A DNA stretch of 64,000 bases from Pauljensenia hongkongensis (lineage in GTDB: Bacteria; Actinomycetota; Actinomycetes; Actinomycetales; Actinomycetaceae). Location: the NCBI RefSeq assembly GCF_001746855.1, contig NZ_CP017298.1, forward strand, positions 1,569,990 to 1,633,989, written 5' to 3'. Each line of letters starts with the position of its first letter. The first letter of the stretch is position 1. The notes beneath the pieces were generated by a model. The model did no database searches. It was not told where the DNA came from and saw nothing but the letters and a program-made list of their open reading frames with translations. The translations under genes and the position numbers were made by a program. This document shows, in pieces, positions 1-8,395 of this stretch.

Positions 1-1225
1 GACGAAGAGGGCGGCGCAGCCGGTGCGGGCGAGGACGCGCGCCCACCCGGCCCCCGAGGAGTGGCCGTCGGGCGCCCCCGGATGAGGCGCCTTCCGCCGC
101 GTCGAGGACCTCCACCTGGCCGAGGGGGGCGGTGGCGATCAGTTCGTCGCGGTGGCGGTCCATCCACGCGGCCATGCCCTCCAGGCACTGGACCTGCTGG
201 TCCGGCAGGGAGCCGTCGGCGCGGGGCCCGACGTTGAGCAGCAGGCGCCCGCCCCGGGAGACCACGTCGATGAGGTGGCGCAGTGCGGCGGCGGCGCTGA
301 GGTACTGGTCGGGGCCCTCGGCGCGGTTGTACCCGAAGGACAGGCCCACGCCCCGGCAGTTCTCCCACACGGCGCCCCCCTCCGCCTCGCCCATGTGCTG
401 GTACTCGGAGGTGAGGAAGTCGGCGTAGACCCCGCCGTAGCGGTCGTTGGTGACACCCTCGGGGCGCGTGGCGTAGAAGTGCTCCAGCAGGCGGCCCAGC
501 CCGTGCTCGCCGAAATCCTTGCCCTCGTCGGGCCAGTCGATGTCGTTCCACAGGACGTCGGGGCGGTAGCGGTCGATGAGGTCGCGGGCGTGCTCGTAGC
601 AGTAGCGCGCGTAGTCGGCGTCCTTGGGGCGGCACACGTCCTTGCAGTCCTCCTCGGAGAGGATGGGCGGGTGGGGCCGGTAGTGCCAGTCGAGGCCCCC
701 GGAGTAGTACAGGCCCACTCGCAGGCCCGCGCCGCGCACGGCGTCGGCGAATCCGGCGACGAGGTCGCGCCTCGGGCCCCGCCGGACGGTGTTGCGGCTG
801 CCGGTCCCGGGGGCGTCCCACAGGGTGACGCCGTCGTGGTGCTTGGTGGTGAGCACCGCGTAGTGCCCCCCTGCGCGTTTGAACAGGTCCGCCCACGAGG
901 CGGGGTCGAAGGCGCTGGGGTCCCACATGTCGAGGAACGCCTCGTAGTCGAGGGACCCGTAGAGGCTGCGGTGGCGCTCGGCGGCGGGCGAGCCGGGGAT
1001 GCGGATGGTGTTGTAGTACCACTCGGCGTAGGAGTTGTGGGTGAACCAGGCCCTCCAGTCGTCCTCGGCGCCGAGCTCCCCGTGGTCCTCGGCCCACGCG
1101 GGCACCGAGTAGGGGCCCCAGTGGACGAAGAACCCCAGGGGGGCGTCGCGGTACCACTGCGGGGTGGGGCGGCGCAGGTCCTCCCAGGTCCGGGCGCGCG
1201 CGGCGGGGGCGGGTCGCGGGTCCAT
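1..1225 (-). CDS. alpha-L-fucosidase (GH29), 3-prime end off window, probable frameshift
   Basis: Retaining glycoside hydrolase family 29 enzyme removing alpha-linked L-fucose. Visible in the translation: WYRDAPLGFFVHWGPYSVPAW near the N-terminus, TTKHHDGVTLWD (substrate-binding His pair), and VLWNDIDWP, where the Asp after Asn is the expected nucleophile, then LLLNVGPRADG. The ATG at 1225 lies one base after the stop of the upstream permease, so it is translationally coupled as the last visible gene of a sugar-uptake operon. No signal peptide is seen, so the enzyme is probably cytoplasmic and acts on imported fucosides. Near the left edge the G/C-rich third-position pattern changes frame around a C5 run at 75-79. 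Removing one base gives a reading ending WARVLARTGCAALFV with near-perfect G/C third positions, so there is a one-base frameshift or a sequence error. The annotated frame stays open to base 1. Confidence 0.85.
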   Translation of the reverse strand, partial: MDPRPAPAARARTWEDLRRPTPQWYRDAPLGFFVHWGPYSVPAWAEDHGELGAEDDWRAWFTHNSYAEWYYNTIRIPGSPAAERHRSLYGSLDYEAFLDMWDPSAFDPASWADLFKRAGGHYAVLTTKHHDGVTLWDAPGTGSRNTVRRGPRRDLVAGFADAVRGAGLRVGLYYSGGLDWHYRPHPPILSEEDCKDVCRPKDADYARYCYEHARDLIDRYRPDVLWNDIDWPDEGKDFGEHGLGRLLEHFYATRPEGVTNDRYGGVYADFLTSEYQHMGEAEGGAVWENCRGVGLSFGYNRAEGPDQYLSAAAALRHLIDVVSRGGRLLLNVGPRADGSLPDQQVQCLEGMAAWMDRHRDELIATAPLGQVEVLDAAEGASSGGARRPLLGGRVGARPRPHRLRRPLR

Positions 1226-1226
1226 G

Positions 1227-2084
1227 TCAGCGGCCCCCGAACGCGCCCAGTGCGACGCCTTTTTCCAGCTGTTTCTGCAAGAAGACGACGATGATGATCG
1301 AGGGGATCGTCGTCATGGCGACGGCGGCCATCATGGGCCCCCAGTCGGTCCCCCGCTCGCCGGAGAACATCTGCAGGCCCAGGGGGATGGTCGCCATATT
1401 GCGGTCGTTGATGGCGATGAGCGGCCACAGGAAGGTCGACCAGTAGTCGATGAAGGCGAAGACGCCGACCACCAGGATCGGGGCTTTGAGCAGCGGCAGC
1501 AGGATGCGGGTGAGGATCTGGAAGTCCCCGCACCCGTCGATGCGCGCGGCCTCCTCGAACTCGTGGGGCAGGCTCATGAGGAACTGGCGGATCAGGAAGG
1601 CGCCGAACGCCCCGAAGGCGAAGGGCACGATGAGCGCGAAGTAGGAGTTGATCAGGCCCATGCGCTGCATCCCGATGTACAGGGGGATGACAAGGACCTC
1701 CTGGGGCAGCACGAGCGTGCCCAGGAAGAGCAGGAAGAGATGGTCCCGGAACTTGAACTTCAGGCGCGCGAAGGCGTAGGCGGACAGGACGGACACGGTC
1801 ATGACCAGCAGTGATCCCACCAGGGACACGATGAAGGAGTTGAGGATGACGCGCCCGAAGGGGATGGTGGTGAGGGCCGAGGAGTAGTTCGACCAGGCGA
1901 CTTCGCTGCCCACGGGCGAGATGCCCGAGGTGAAGACCTCGGTGGTGGGTTTGAGCGAGGTCGCGATCATCCACCCAAAGGGGAAGAGGAAGGCGACAGC
2001 GATGACGGTCATGGCCACCGCGGACGCGGCCCGGCCGATCCTGCGGGACAGCGGCTTGCGGTTGGCGGAGGGAGTCTCAGGCAT
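1227..2084 (-). CDS. carbohydrate ABC transporter permease (MalG type)
   Basis: Inner-membrane permease of a CUT1-type sugar importer, 285 aa. It has an N-terminal membrane helix after a basic stretch, about six hydrophobic segments, and the permease EAA loop EEAARIDGCGDFQILTRILLP, the contact site for the transport ATPase. It overlaps the upstream permease gene by 8 bp and is followed after one base by the fucosidase. No ATPase gene is present in the operon, so a shared multi-sugar ATPase (MsmK/MsiK type) encoded elsewhere is inferred. The substrate is unknown; the linked fucosidase suggests a fucosylated oligosaccharide or glycan fragment. Confidence 0.9.
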   Translation of the reverse strand: MPETPSANRKPLSRRIGRAASAVAMTVIAVAFLFPFGWMIATSLKPTTEVFTSGISPVGSEVAWSNYSSALTTIPFGRVILNSFIVSLVGSLLVMTVSVLSAYAFARLKFKFRDHLFLLFLGTLVLPQEVLVIPLYIGMQRMGLINSYFALIVPFAFGAFGAFLIRQFLMSLPHEFEEAARIDGCGDFQILTRILLPLLKAPILVVGVFAFIDYWSTFLWPLIAINDRNMATIPLGLQMFSGERGTDWGPMMAAVAMTTIPSIIIVVFLQKQLEKGVALGAFGGR

Positions 2085-2997
2085 CGTAGTTCACCCATTT
2101 CTTCTGCTGGCTGAATTGGAGGGCGGTGAGGACCATGACGATGACGAAGAGGATCCACGCCATCGCCGAGGCGTACCCGAGCTTGTCGAAGGAGAAGCCG
2201 TTGCGGTACAGGGCGAGCACGATGGTGTTGGTGGCCTCGCCGGGGCCGCCCTTGGTGAGCATGTAGGGCTGGGCGAAGACTTTGAAGGCGCCGATGACGG
2301 TCATGATGGTGCAGAAGAACACGGTCGGGGAGATCATCGGGAAGACGACTTTGAAGAAGCGCTGCCACCCGGTGGTGCCGTCGATCTTGGCGGCCTCGAG
2401 CACGGAGGTGTTGAGGCCGTTGAGCCCGGCGGTGAGGACGACGATGTTGTAGCCCAGGCCCTGCCACAGGCTCATCATGAGCAGGGAGCCCATGGCGAGC
2501 ACCGGGTGGTTGAGCCACGGGACCGGGCCGAGGCCGGCTTTGCCGAGGGCGGAGTTGACGACCCCCTGGTCGTCGAGCAGCAGCCTCCAGATGAGGGCGT
2601 TGCCCGCCATGGGCGTGACGACGGGGATGAAGAAGATGACGCGCAGCAGGCGCGACCAGAAGTCGGACAGGTGCTGGAGCCAGTAGGACAGCCCGAGCGA
2701 GATCACCAGGTTGAGGATGGTGTAGCTGATGGCGAAGACGACGGTGTTGCGCAGGATCGTCCAGAAGGCGGGGTCCTCGCCGCTGAGCATGCGTTGGTAG
2801 TTGCCGGCTCCCACGAATTTCGCCTGGCCGAACAGGGACCAGTCGAAGAGGGAGATGACCAGGGAGGCGACCAGGGGGATGAGGATGAACAGCAGGAAGC
2901 CGCTCATCCCCGGGGCGAGGTAGGCGAGCGCGCGGAGCCCGTCGCCCCGTTTGCGCGCGCGCTTGGGGGGTGCCTGAGTAGCGGCAGCGGTACTCAT
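2077..2997 (-). CDS. carbohydrate ABC transporter permease (MalF type)
   Basis: Partner permease of the same CUT1 importer, 306 aa. A basic N-terminus (PPKRARKRGD) precedes the first helix YLAPGMSGFLLFILIPLVASL. The EAA loop reads EAAKIDGTTGWQRFFKVVFP. The C-terminus ends in SQQKKWVNYDA, typical of UgpA/MalF-like subunits. It lies 73 bp after the solute-binding protein gene and overlaps the MalG-type gene by 8 bp, so the two subunits are probably coupled and heterodimerise. Confidence 0.9.
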   Translation of the reverse strand: MSTAAATQAPPKRARKRGDGLRALAYLAPGMSGFLLFILIPLVASLVISLFDWSLFGQAKFVGAGNYQRMLSGEDPAFWTILRNTVVFAISYTILNLVISLGLSYWLQHLSDFWSRLLRVIFFIPVVTPMAGNALIWRLLLDDQGVVNSALGKAGLGPVPWLNHPVLAMGSLLMMSLWQGLGYNIVVLTAGLNGLNTSVLEAAKIDGTTGWQRFFKVVFPMISPTVFFCTIMTVIGAFKVFAQPYMLTKGGPGEATNTIVLALYRNGFSFDKLGYASAMAWILFVIVMVLTALQFSQQKKWVNYDA

Positions 2998-3070
2998 TGT
3001 TGTCCTTACGGGTGGGGTACGAGGCGGGGGCCGTGGGGATCAGGGCCCCCGCCTCGTCGGTCGTGTGGTG

Positions 3071-4327
3071 TCAGCCGGCGGTCTTGGCGAGGTCGCCCAG
3101 GATGTCGGCCGCTGTGCGCGTTCCGCGGAATCCTTCGGGCGAGTACTGCTCGAAGGAGGTGTTGATCTGGTTCCACGTGTTGGTGGTCACCAGGGGCGTG
3201 CCGTTGTCCAGGAGGGTCTTGACGGCGGCGACGTTGCCCTCGGGCTTGTTGGCCGCCCACTTGTCCAGGGCGGACTCGACGGAGGGGACGGTCCCCTGCT
3301 TCTCGGCGACCGCGCCGATGACCTCGGGGGTGACCAGCTGCTTGAGGACGTTGAAGGCGGCCTTCTTGTCGGGGCAGCTCTTGGAGATGCCGAAGCCGGA
3401 GCCCTGGATGACGGCGCGGGGCTGGCCGGTGGGCGTGGGCAGGACCGCGACGCCGAGGTCCTCGCCGAGGGCCTTCTCGAAGGTGCCGTACATCCAGGGG
3501 CCGTCGACGATCATGGCGGCGGTGCCGTTCTGGAAGGCGCCCTGTGAGGGCCCGTCGGCGTCGGCGGCGTTGGGGGCGGCGGCGACGCCCTCCTTGGCGA
3601 CCAGGTCGAAGGCGAATTGCATGCCGTCGACGAACTTCTGCTCGGTGATGGTGACCTGTCCGTCGCGCGAGACGTCGCCGCCGAAGGCGATGGCGAAGTC
3701 GCCGGCCGCGTTGGCCATCAGGGAGGCCTTGACGGCCAGGCCGTACTTGCCGTCACCGGTGAGGGCCTTGGCGTCGCTGAGGAACTGCTCGGTGGTGTAG
3801 GCGGTGGTGGGCTCGTCCAGGCCGGCCGCTTTGAAGGACGCCTTGTTGTAGAAGAGGACGTCGGGTTCGGCGTCGTAGGGCAGGGCCAGGACGTGGCCGT
3901 CGACGGTCATGCCCTGCATCATGGCGGCGTTGTAGTCGCCGGCCTGGATGCCGGCCTCCTTCATGTACTCGTCGAGGGGCTCGAGGATGCCGGAGAGCTC
4001 CTGGGCGCGGGCGGCCTGGGTGGTGAGGATGCAGGGCGCGTCGGAGGCGACCATGCGGGTCTTCACCTTGGTCCAGTAGTCGTTGAAGGAGGGGCCGTCG
4101 AAGGTGAGGGTGAAGTTGGGGTCCTTCTCCTTGGCGGCATCGACGAACGCCTGCCACTGGGCGCGGTCGTTCTCGGTGGAGACCCACGTGTACATCTGGG
4201 TGGTTTGGGCGCCGCCCGAGCCGGACTGGGCGGTTCCCGAGGAGCAGGCGGTGATGGCGAGGGGCGCCAGCAGCGCGACAGCGGCCAGTGCGGCCACTCG
4301 GGCGGGGCGGGGGGTGTGGGGACGCAT
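3071..4327 (-). CDS. extracellular sugar-binding lipoprotein of ABC importer
   Basis: Family 1 extracellular solute-binding protein, 418 aa. It has a basic N-terminus, a hydrophobic signal segment and a lipobox ending at Cys28 (APLAITAC), so it should be lipid-anchored on the outer face of the membrane. The mature part carries the expected features of this class, e.g. DGPWMYGTFEKA and a C-terminal helical region. It is the first gene of the operon (binding protein, two permeases, fucosidase), all on the minus strand. A candidate operator and promoter lie 100-130 bp upstream. The ligand cannot be read from the sequence. Confidence 0.9.
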   Translation of the reverse strand: MRPHTPRPARVAALAAVALLAPLAITACSSGTAQSGSGGAQTTQMYTWVSTENDRAQWQAFVDAAKEKDPNFTLTFDGPSFNDYWTKVKTRMVASDAPCILTTQAARAQELSGILEPLDEYMKEAGIQAGDYNAAMMQGMTVDGHVLALPYDAEPDVLFYNKASFKAAGLDEPTTAYTTEQFLSDAKALTGDGKYGLAVKASLMANAAGDFAIAFGGDVSRDGQVTITEQKFVDGMQFAFDLVAKEGVAAAPNAADADGPSQGAFQNGTAAMIVDGPWMYGTFEKALGEDLGVAVLPTPTGQPRAVIQGSGFGISKSCPDKKAAFNVLKQLVTPEVIGAVAEKQGTVPSVESALDKWAANKPEGNVAAVKTLLDNGTPLVTTNTWNQINTSFEQYSPEGFRGTRTAADILGDLAKTAG

Positions 4328-4718
4328 TGTGGTTCCTCTCGGTGGGGGAACGCAGCGGGTTCGGCACCGGTGGCATCGTGGTGCTCCGGCGCCTGGTCGG
4401 CCGCGATTCGTCGTTGAACGTGACTGTTGGAAGGTAGCACGTGTTACCAGGTCATGACAATAGAATATTCAGACTTTGGCGGTGGACGTCCTCCCATCCG
4501 TCGTGGACGCATTCTCCGTTGGGATTCCAACGGTTCGCGCCTTCGCCGATCGGCGCCGGAACGATAGTTCCCGAACATACCGACTCGAACAGCATCGTTA
4601 ACGCTACCAAAGTATGGCGCAGATCATACCGCAAGTCCAGCGGGGCCGGTCGGCAACGGGACTCGACGGCAGTGGGACCCAGCGGCAGCGGGACTCTACG
4701 GCAGCGGGGCCGGGGCGG
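4328..4718. other. intergenic: promoter region of the fucoside operon
   Basis: No gene seen in these 391 bp. The right part holds short imperfect GC-rich repeats of a GGCAGCGGGACTC type (about 4650-4720). The middle (4460-4620) is relatively AT-rich. The left part holds the operator and promoter described separately. Confidence 0.6.
4433..4460 (-). promoter_or_regulatory. candidate promoter with LacI-type operator
   Basis: Imperfect palindrome GGTAGCACGTGTTACC at 4433-4448 (one mismatched pair, central CG), the form LacI-family operators take. Reading the minus strand, TTGTCA (4460-4455) can act as -35, followed after about 18 bases by TACCTT as a weak -10, which puts the palindrome between and over them. 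The LacI-family gene at 5737-6789 is the obvious candidate binder. That link is inference. Confidence 0.45.
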
Positions 4719-5756
4719 TCATGGCGGCGGCGCGGCGGCGCCCGCATCGAACACCGTGCGCTCCCAAAGGGAGATCATCGCCTCATTGTCGACAGCCTCG
4801 ACGATGTCGACCGGGACTCCATCGGGGCACTCGACGAGCTTCCCGTCATCGCGCACATCGACCCGGTGCTGGCTGGAGTCCACCAACTCCGGATGCGCGA
4901 GGGCGACCAGGGCGACCAGGTCATGCACCCACATCCCATCGACTGGGCGCGTCGCCTCCGAGTAGGACAACCAGGGACTGACCCACGCGTCGAAGGCGGA
5001 GGCCGTGGCGACAGCCATCGGCCCCTTCTCCGCCGCGCGCCGGATGATCGCCCGCCAGCGGTCACGAGTCAGGCACGTCGTGCGGGTCGTGTCCAGGGGA
5101 ACGATCGTGACGGGGATTCCGAAGCGGACGACGACCCGGGCGGCGCGCGGGTCGACCGCGAAATTCGTGTCCACCATCGTGCCGAAAGCCAGCGCCCCTC
5201 CCATGACGACGATGCGGTCGACGCGCCCCGGCGCCGCGCCCCACCCAGTCAGCACACGTGCGATATTGGTCAGGGGGCCGATCCCCACGAGCGTGGTCTG
5301 CTCCGGACAGCGCAAGTCGTCGACGAGGTCGCCCAGACGGGCAGGCGGGACCTCCCCGGCCGCGTCCCCGTCCGCCTCCTCCCGGACGGAGGCCCGCTCC
5401 GGTCGCCGCCCCCACGCGGCGAGCCCGGCTGGGGACGAGGCGGACTCGCGCCTTTGCCGGAGCCAGCGCTGGGGATCGCCCGATGCCGGCTGGAACGGGC
5501 CGCAGCGCAGCACCGGCGACGAGGATGGGCCCCCGCCCGCCCCACTGCCCCCAGCCCCGACGACACGGATCACCTCGGACGCGCAGCGGTAACCCAGATC
5601 GGGCGGCGTGTTACCGAATACCGTCCACACGGCCCCCACGTCGACCAGGGGCGATCGGAGGGCGTAGGCCAGTGCGAGGGCGTCATCGACGTTCGCCCCC
5701 GGGACGCCGTTACCGGGATCGCAGTCGAGGATGATTCTACGGGGCGCCATCTTCAA
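4719..5756 (-). CDS. nucleoside hydrolase-like protein (IUNH family)
   Basis: Inosine-uridine-preferring nucleoside hydrolase family, 345 aa, expected to cleave N-glycosidic bonds of nucleosides with a bound calcium. Seen: an N-terminal Asp cluster (ILDCDPGNGVPGANVDD), VGIGPLTNIARVL, VMGGALAFG, a TNFAVDPRAA segment and a C-terminal HD pair (MWVHDLVAL). The Asp cluster has a longer spacing than the classic DxDxGxDD. Residues about 70-140 form a Gly/Ser/Arg-rich low-complexity stretch where the family normally has an HGxxGLG-like region that I cannot find. It overlaps the LacI gene by 20 bp and is probably co-transcribed with it. Activity is uncertain because of the unusual middle segment. Confidence 0.75.
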   Translation of the reverse strand: MKMAPRRIILDCDPGNGVPGANVDDALALAYALRSPLVDVGAVWTVFGNTPPDLGYRCASEVIRVVGAGGSGAGGGPSSSPVLRCGPFQPASGDPQRWLRQRRESASSPAGLAAWGRRPERASVREEADGDAAGEVPPARLGDLVDDLRCPEQTTLVGIGPLTNIARVLTGWGAAPGRVDRIVVMGGALAFGTMVDTNFAVDPRAARVVVRFGIPVTIVPLDTTRTTCLTRDRWRAIIRRAAEKGPMAVATASAFDAWVSPWLSYSEATRPVDGMWVHDLVALVALAHPELVDSSQHRVDVRDDGKLVECPDGVPVDIVEAVDNEAMISLWERTVFDAGAAAPPP

Positions 5757-6789
5757 TCCGTTCCGATACGTCTCCGCATCCGCAACTGGCCCGGGCGACC
5801 ACGTACGGGGCGATGGCGGCGCCCCCGGCGTCCCCCTCGCCGTTCAAAGCGCGTGCGATGCGGTCGGCAACGGCGGGGGCGGGCATTTCCACCATCGACA
5901 GCGACGGGGAGGCGTACTCAGCGAGGGGCGTGCCGTTGATGCCGATGACGGCGACGTCTTCCGGGACTCTCACGCCGCGCAGGTGAAGGCCGTTGAGCAA
6001 CCCGATCGCCTGCATCTCGTTGGAGGCGACGACTGCGTCCGCCCCCAGTTCCAGCACGTGATCGACGCTGGCCCGGCCGCCTTCACGGGTGAAGGGGACG
6101 TGGATGGGCGCGGAGGAGGGCAAGTCGGCGCGGCGGAGCGCCTTCTCCCACCCACGGACCCGTTCGCGCGCATTACGGCGACCGTTCGGACCCGCGACGA
6201 TGGCGATCGTCCTGCGCCCGTGGTCGACGAGGTGCTCGGTGGCGAGGCGCCCCTCGAGGCGCTCGTCGGCGCTCACCGACCATATCCCCGGTCGACCGGA
6301 GAGGCCGACGGCGCGGGAACCGTTCTGCGGTGGACCGGTCGGCTGATTGAGCAGGACCGCAGGAACGTGCGACTCCTCCAGCAGGTCGAGGGGGAGCGGC
6401 TGGTTCACCCCGTACCAAACCAGGCCCGCGATCTGCTGGCGCAGGAACGCCTCGAGGATCAGAGTCTCCCTGTCGGGGTCGTCGTGGGAGTCGCCGACCA
6501 GGAGCACTTTCCCGCGCGCGAAGAACTCGTGCTCGAGGGCTTGGGCGAGTGCCGCGAGGTAAGGGTTCGCCAAGTCGGGGACTAGAAGCGCGTAAAGGTC
6601 CGTGCGCCCATGGGAAAGGGATTTGGCGAGGGCGTTGGGCCGGTACCCGAGTTCCCCGATCGCCCGGAGAACGCGCTGCCGCGTCTCCTCGCGCACGCGC
6701 CTGGGGCCGCCGTTGACAACGTAGCTGACCACGGCCGTGGAAGTCCCAGCCAGCCGGGCGACGTCGTCACGGGTGGGTTTTCTGCTCAT
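5737..6789 (-). CDS. LacI-family transcriptional regulator
   Basis: 350 aa repressor-type regulator. The N-terminal helix-turn-helix covers residues about 6-26 (DDVARLAGTSTAVVSYVVNG), followed by the hinge helix RPNALAKSLSHGRT and a periplasmic-binding-protein-like effector domain (LVPDLANPYLAAL, DAVVASNEMQAIGLL, DVAVIGINGTPLAEY). It sits between an MFS transporter gene (50 bp upstream) and the nucleoside hydrolase gene (20 bp overlap), so the three probably form one unit. It may regulate that unit, the fucoside operon further down, or both. The ligand is unknown. Confidence 0.93.
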   Translation of the reverse strand: MSRKPTRDDVARLAGTSTAVVSYVVNGGPRRVREETRQRVLRAIGELGYRPNALAKSLSHGRTDLYALLVPDLANPYLAALAQALEHEFFARGKVLLVGDSHDDPDRETLILEAFLRQQIAGLVWYGVNQPLPLDLLEESHVPAVLLNQPTGPPQNGSRAVGLSGRPGIWSVSADERLEGRLATEHLVDHGRRTIAIVAGPNGRRNARERVRGWEKALRRADLPSSAPIHVPFTREGGRASVDHVLELGADAVVASNEMQAIGLLNGLHLRGVRVPEDVAVIGINGTPLAEYASPSLSMVEMPAPAVADRIARALNGEGDAGGAAIAPYVVARASCGCGDVSERIEDGAP

Positions 6790-6839
6790 CGTGGTCCCAG
6801 TCTAGGTCCGTCGCGTCCAAGGGCGCAGGCGCTCGGCGG

Positions 6840-8195
6840 TCAAATCGCGTCCTCCATCAGGGCGAGGTCGCGCCCCCTCGTCTCCGGGGCGACGAAGGTC
6901 GTGGCGAAGCCGATGAGAGCCGTGGCGGCGAAATACGCCGCCAGGGGGATCCACGAGTCGAAGGCCGCGAGCAGAGCGGATGCGACCATGGGCGCTGTTC
7001 CACCGGAGAGAATCGATCCGAGTTCTTTCGCGACGGCCATGCGCGAGTAGCGGTGCTGCACTCCGAACAGTTCCACTCCGTACGCGGCTTGGACGCCGAA
7101 AATGCCGAGGGATCCCAATCCCATGCCGACGACGATGACCGTTCCCACCACCCAAGGATCACGAGTCTGGAGCAAGGCGAACGCGGGGAACGCGTACGCG
7201 ACCAGAAGGGCGCAGAACACCCGGTAGGTGATACGGCGCCCGAACCTGTCGGAGAGCCAGCCCGACAAGGGGATGATCGCGAACCCCAGCACCGACGCGA
7301 CCATCACCGCAGTGGTGGGGACCGACTTCGACATCTGAAGGGCTTTGACGACGTACCCGACAAGGAACGACTGCGCGATGTACGAGGGGCCGTTCTCCCC
7401 GATCCTCAGGCCGAGCATGACGAAGAACGCCTTCCAGCCGCCCTTCTTCGCGTCGAGACCGCTCCGGCCGACCGCCTCCTGCTCTTCGGCCTTCTTCTGC
7501 TGGAACGCGCGGAACACGGGGCTCTCCTGCATAGAGCGCCGCAGGAAGATGGCGAAGAGCGCGATGAGCACCGAGACCAGGAAGGGGATCCGCCAGCCCC
7601 ACACCACGAGGTCGTCCTTGGGGATCATCAGCACCAGGAGCCACACACTCGATGCCAGCAGCGTTCCAGTGTTCGAACCGACGCCGATGAGAGAGGACAC
7701 CACTCCGCGGTGCTTGACCGGCGAGAACTCCGCGAGCATGACGGCTCCGCCCGACAGTTCCGCGCCCGCTCCGAATCCTTGGCAGAGGCGGAGGAACACT
7801 AGCAACGCGGGCGCCACCCAGCCGACTTGGTGGTACGTGGGAAGCAAACCGAGGGCGGTGGTCGAAACGCCCATGAGCCCTACCGTGATCACCATGATGG
7901 TCTTGCGTCCGTGCCGGTCGCCGACATGGCCGAGGACGATGGCGCCGAGCGGTCGGGCCAGGAAGCCCACTGCGTAGGTCGCGAAGGACGACAGCAGGGA
8001 GATGATCGGGGTTTGCTCGGGGAAGAACACGTCTCCGAAGACCAGGCCGGCCGCCAGCCCGTAGAGCGCGAAATCGACGTACTCCATCGTGGTGCCGAGC
8101 CAGACCGAGACGATGTTGATCCAGAAGCTCCGCCGCCCCTCCGGTGTGCGAAAGCTCAGGTCCGAGGCCTGCAGGTCCTCGTTCTGCGTTGTCAT
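6840..8195 (-). CDS. MFS transporter, metabolite:H+ symporter (MHS) type
   Basis: Twelve-helix major facilitator, 451 aa. The loop-2/3 signature GHVGDRHGRKTIMV and the N-terminal YVDFALYGLAAGLVFGDVFFP are typical of the MHS/ProP-like branch, which imports small metabolites with protons. The start at 8195 is chosen because GAGG stands just upstream on the minus strand and homologous sequence begins at SFWINIVSVWLGTTMEYVDF; a longer in-frame extension would run into the next gene. It is upstream of the LacI and nucleoside hydrolase genes, so the cargo may be a nucleoside or sugar (inference). Confidence 0.88.
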   Translation of the reverse strand: MTTQNEDLQASDLSFRTPEGRRSFWINIVSVWLGTTMEYVDFALYGLAAGLVFGDVFFPEQTPIISLLSSFATYAVGFLARPLGAIVLGHVGDRHGRKTIMVITVGLMGVSTTALGLLPTYHQVGWVAPALLVFLRLCQGFGAGAELSGGAVMLAEFSPVKHRGVVSSLIGVGSNTGTLLASSVWLLVLMIPKDDLVVWGWRIPFLVSVLIALFAIFLRRSMQESPVFRAFQQKKAEEQEAVGRSGLDAKKGGWKAFFVMLGLRIGENGPSYIAQSFLVGYVVKALQMSKSVPTTAVMVASVLGFAIIPLSGWLSDRFGRRITYRVFCALLVAYAFPAFALLQTRDPWVVGTVIVVGMGLGSLGIFGVQAAYGVELFGVQHRYSRMAVAKELGSILSGGTAPMVASALLAAFDSWIPLAAYFAATALIGFATTFVAPETRGRDLALMEDAI

Positions 8196-8321
8196 GTGCT
8201 GCCTCCTCGCAGTGCTCCGATGACGGACAGCGATAATTCTACGCGGGTAGATTCTTGTGCCGCAAGGATTCGGCGCATCATCTTCAGCCGTGTTCAACGA
8301 AACGGCACCGCCATGGACAGC

Positions 8322-8364
8322 ATCCAGGAACTTCTCGTTCGGGCAGAATTCGAAGTTCCTGGAT
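8322..8364. terminator. hairpin with perfect 13-bp arms, terminator or operator
   Basis: Arms ATCCAGGAACTTC (8322-8334) and GAAGTTCCTGGAT (8352-8364) are exact inverted repeats with a 17-base loop. They lie about 30 bases beyond the stop of the minus-strand DHA2 transporter, the position expected for its terminator. There is no T-run, as is common in high-GC Actinobacteria. Confidence 0.5.
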
Positions 8365-8395
8365 ATCCGGCGGCCCCCGCCCCGCAGGAACCGCG

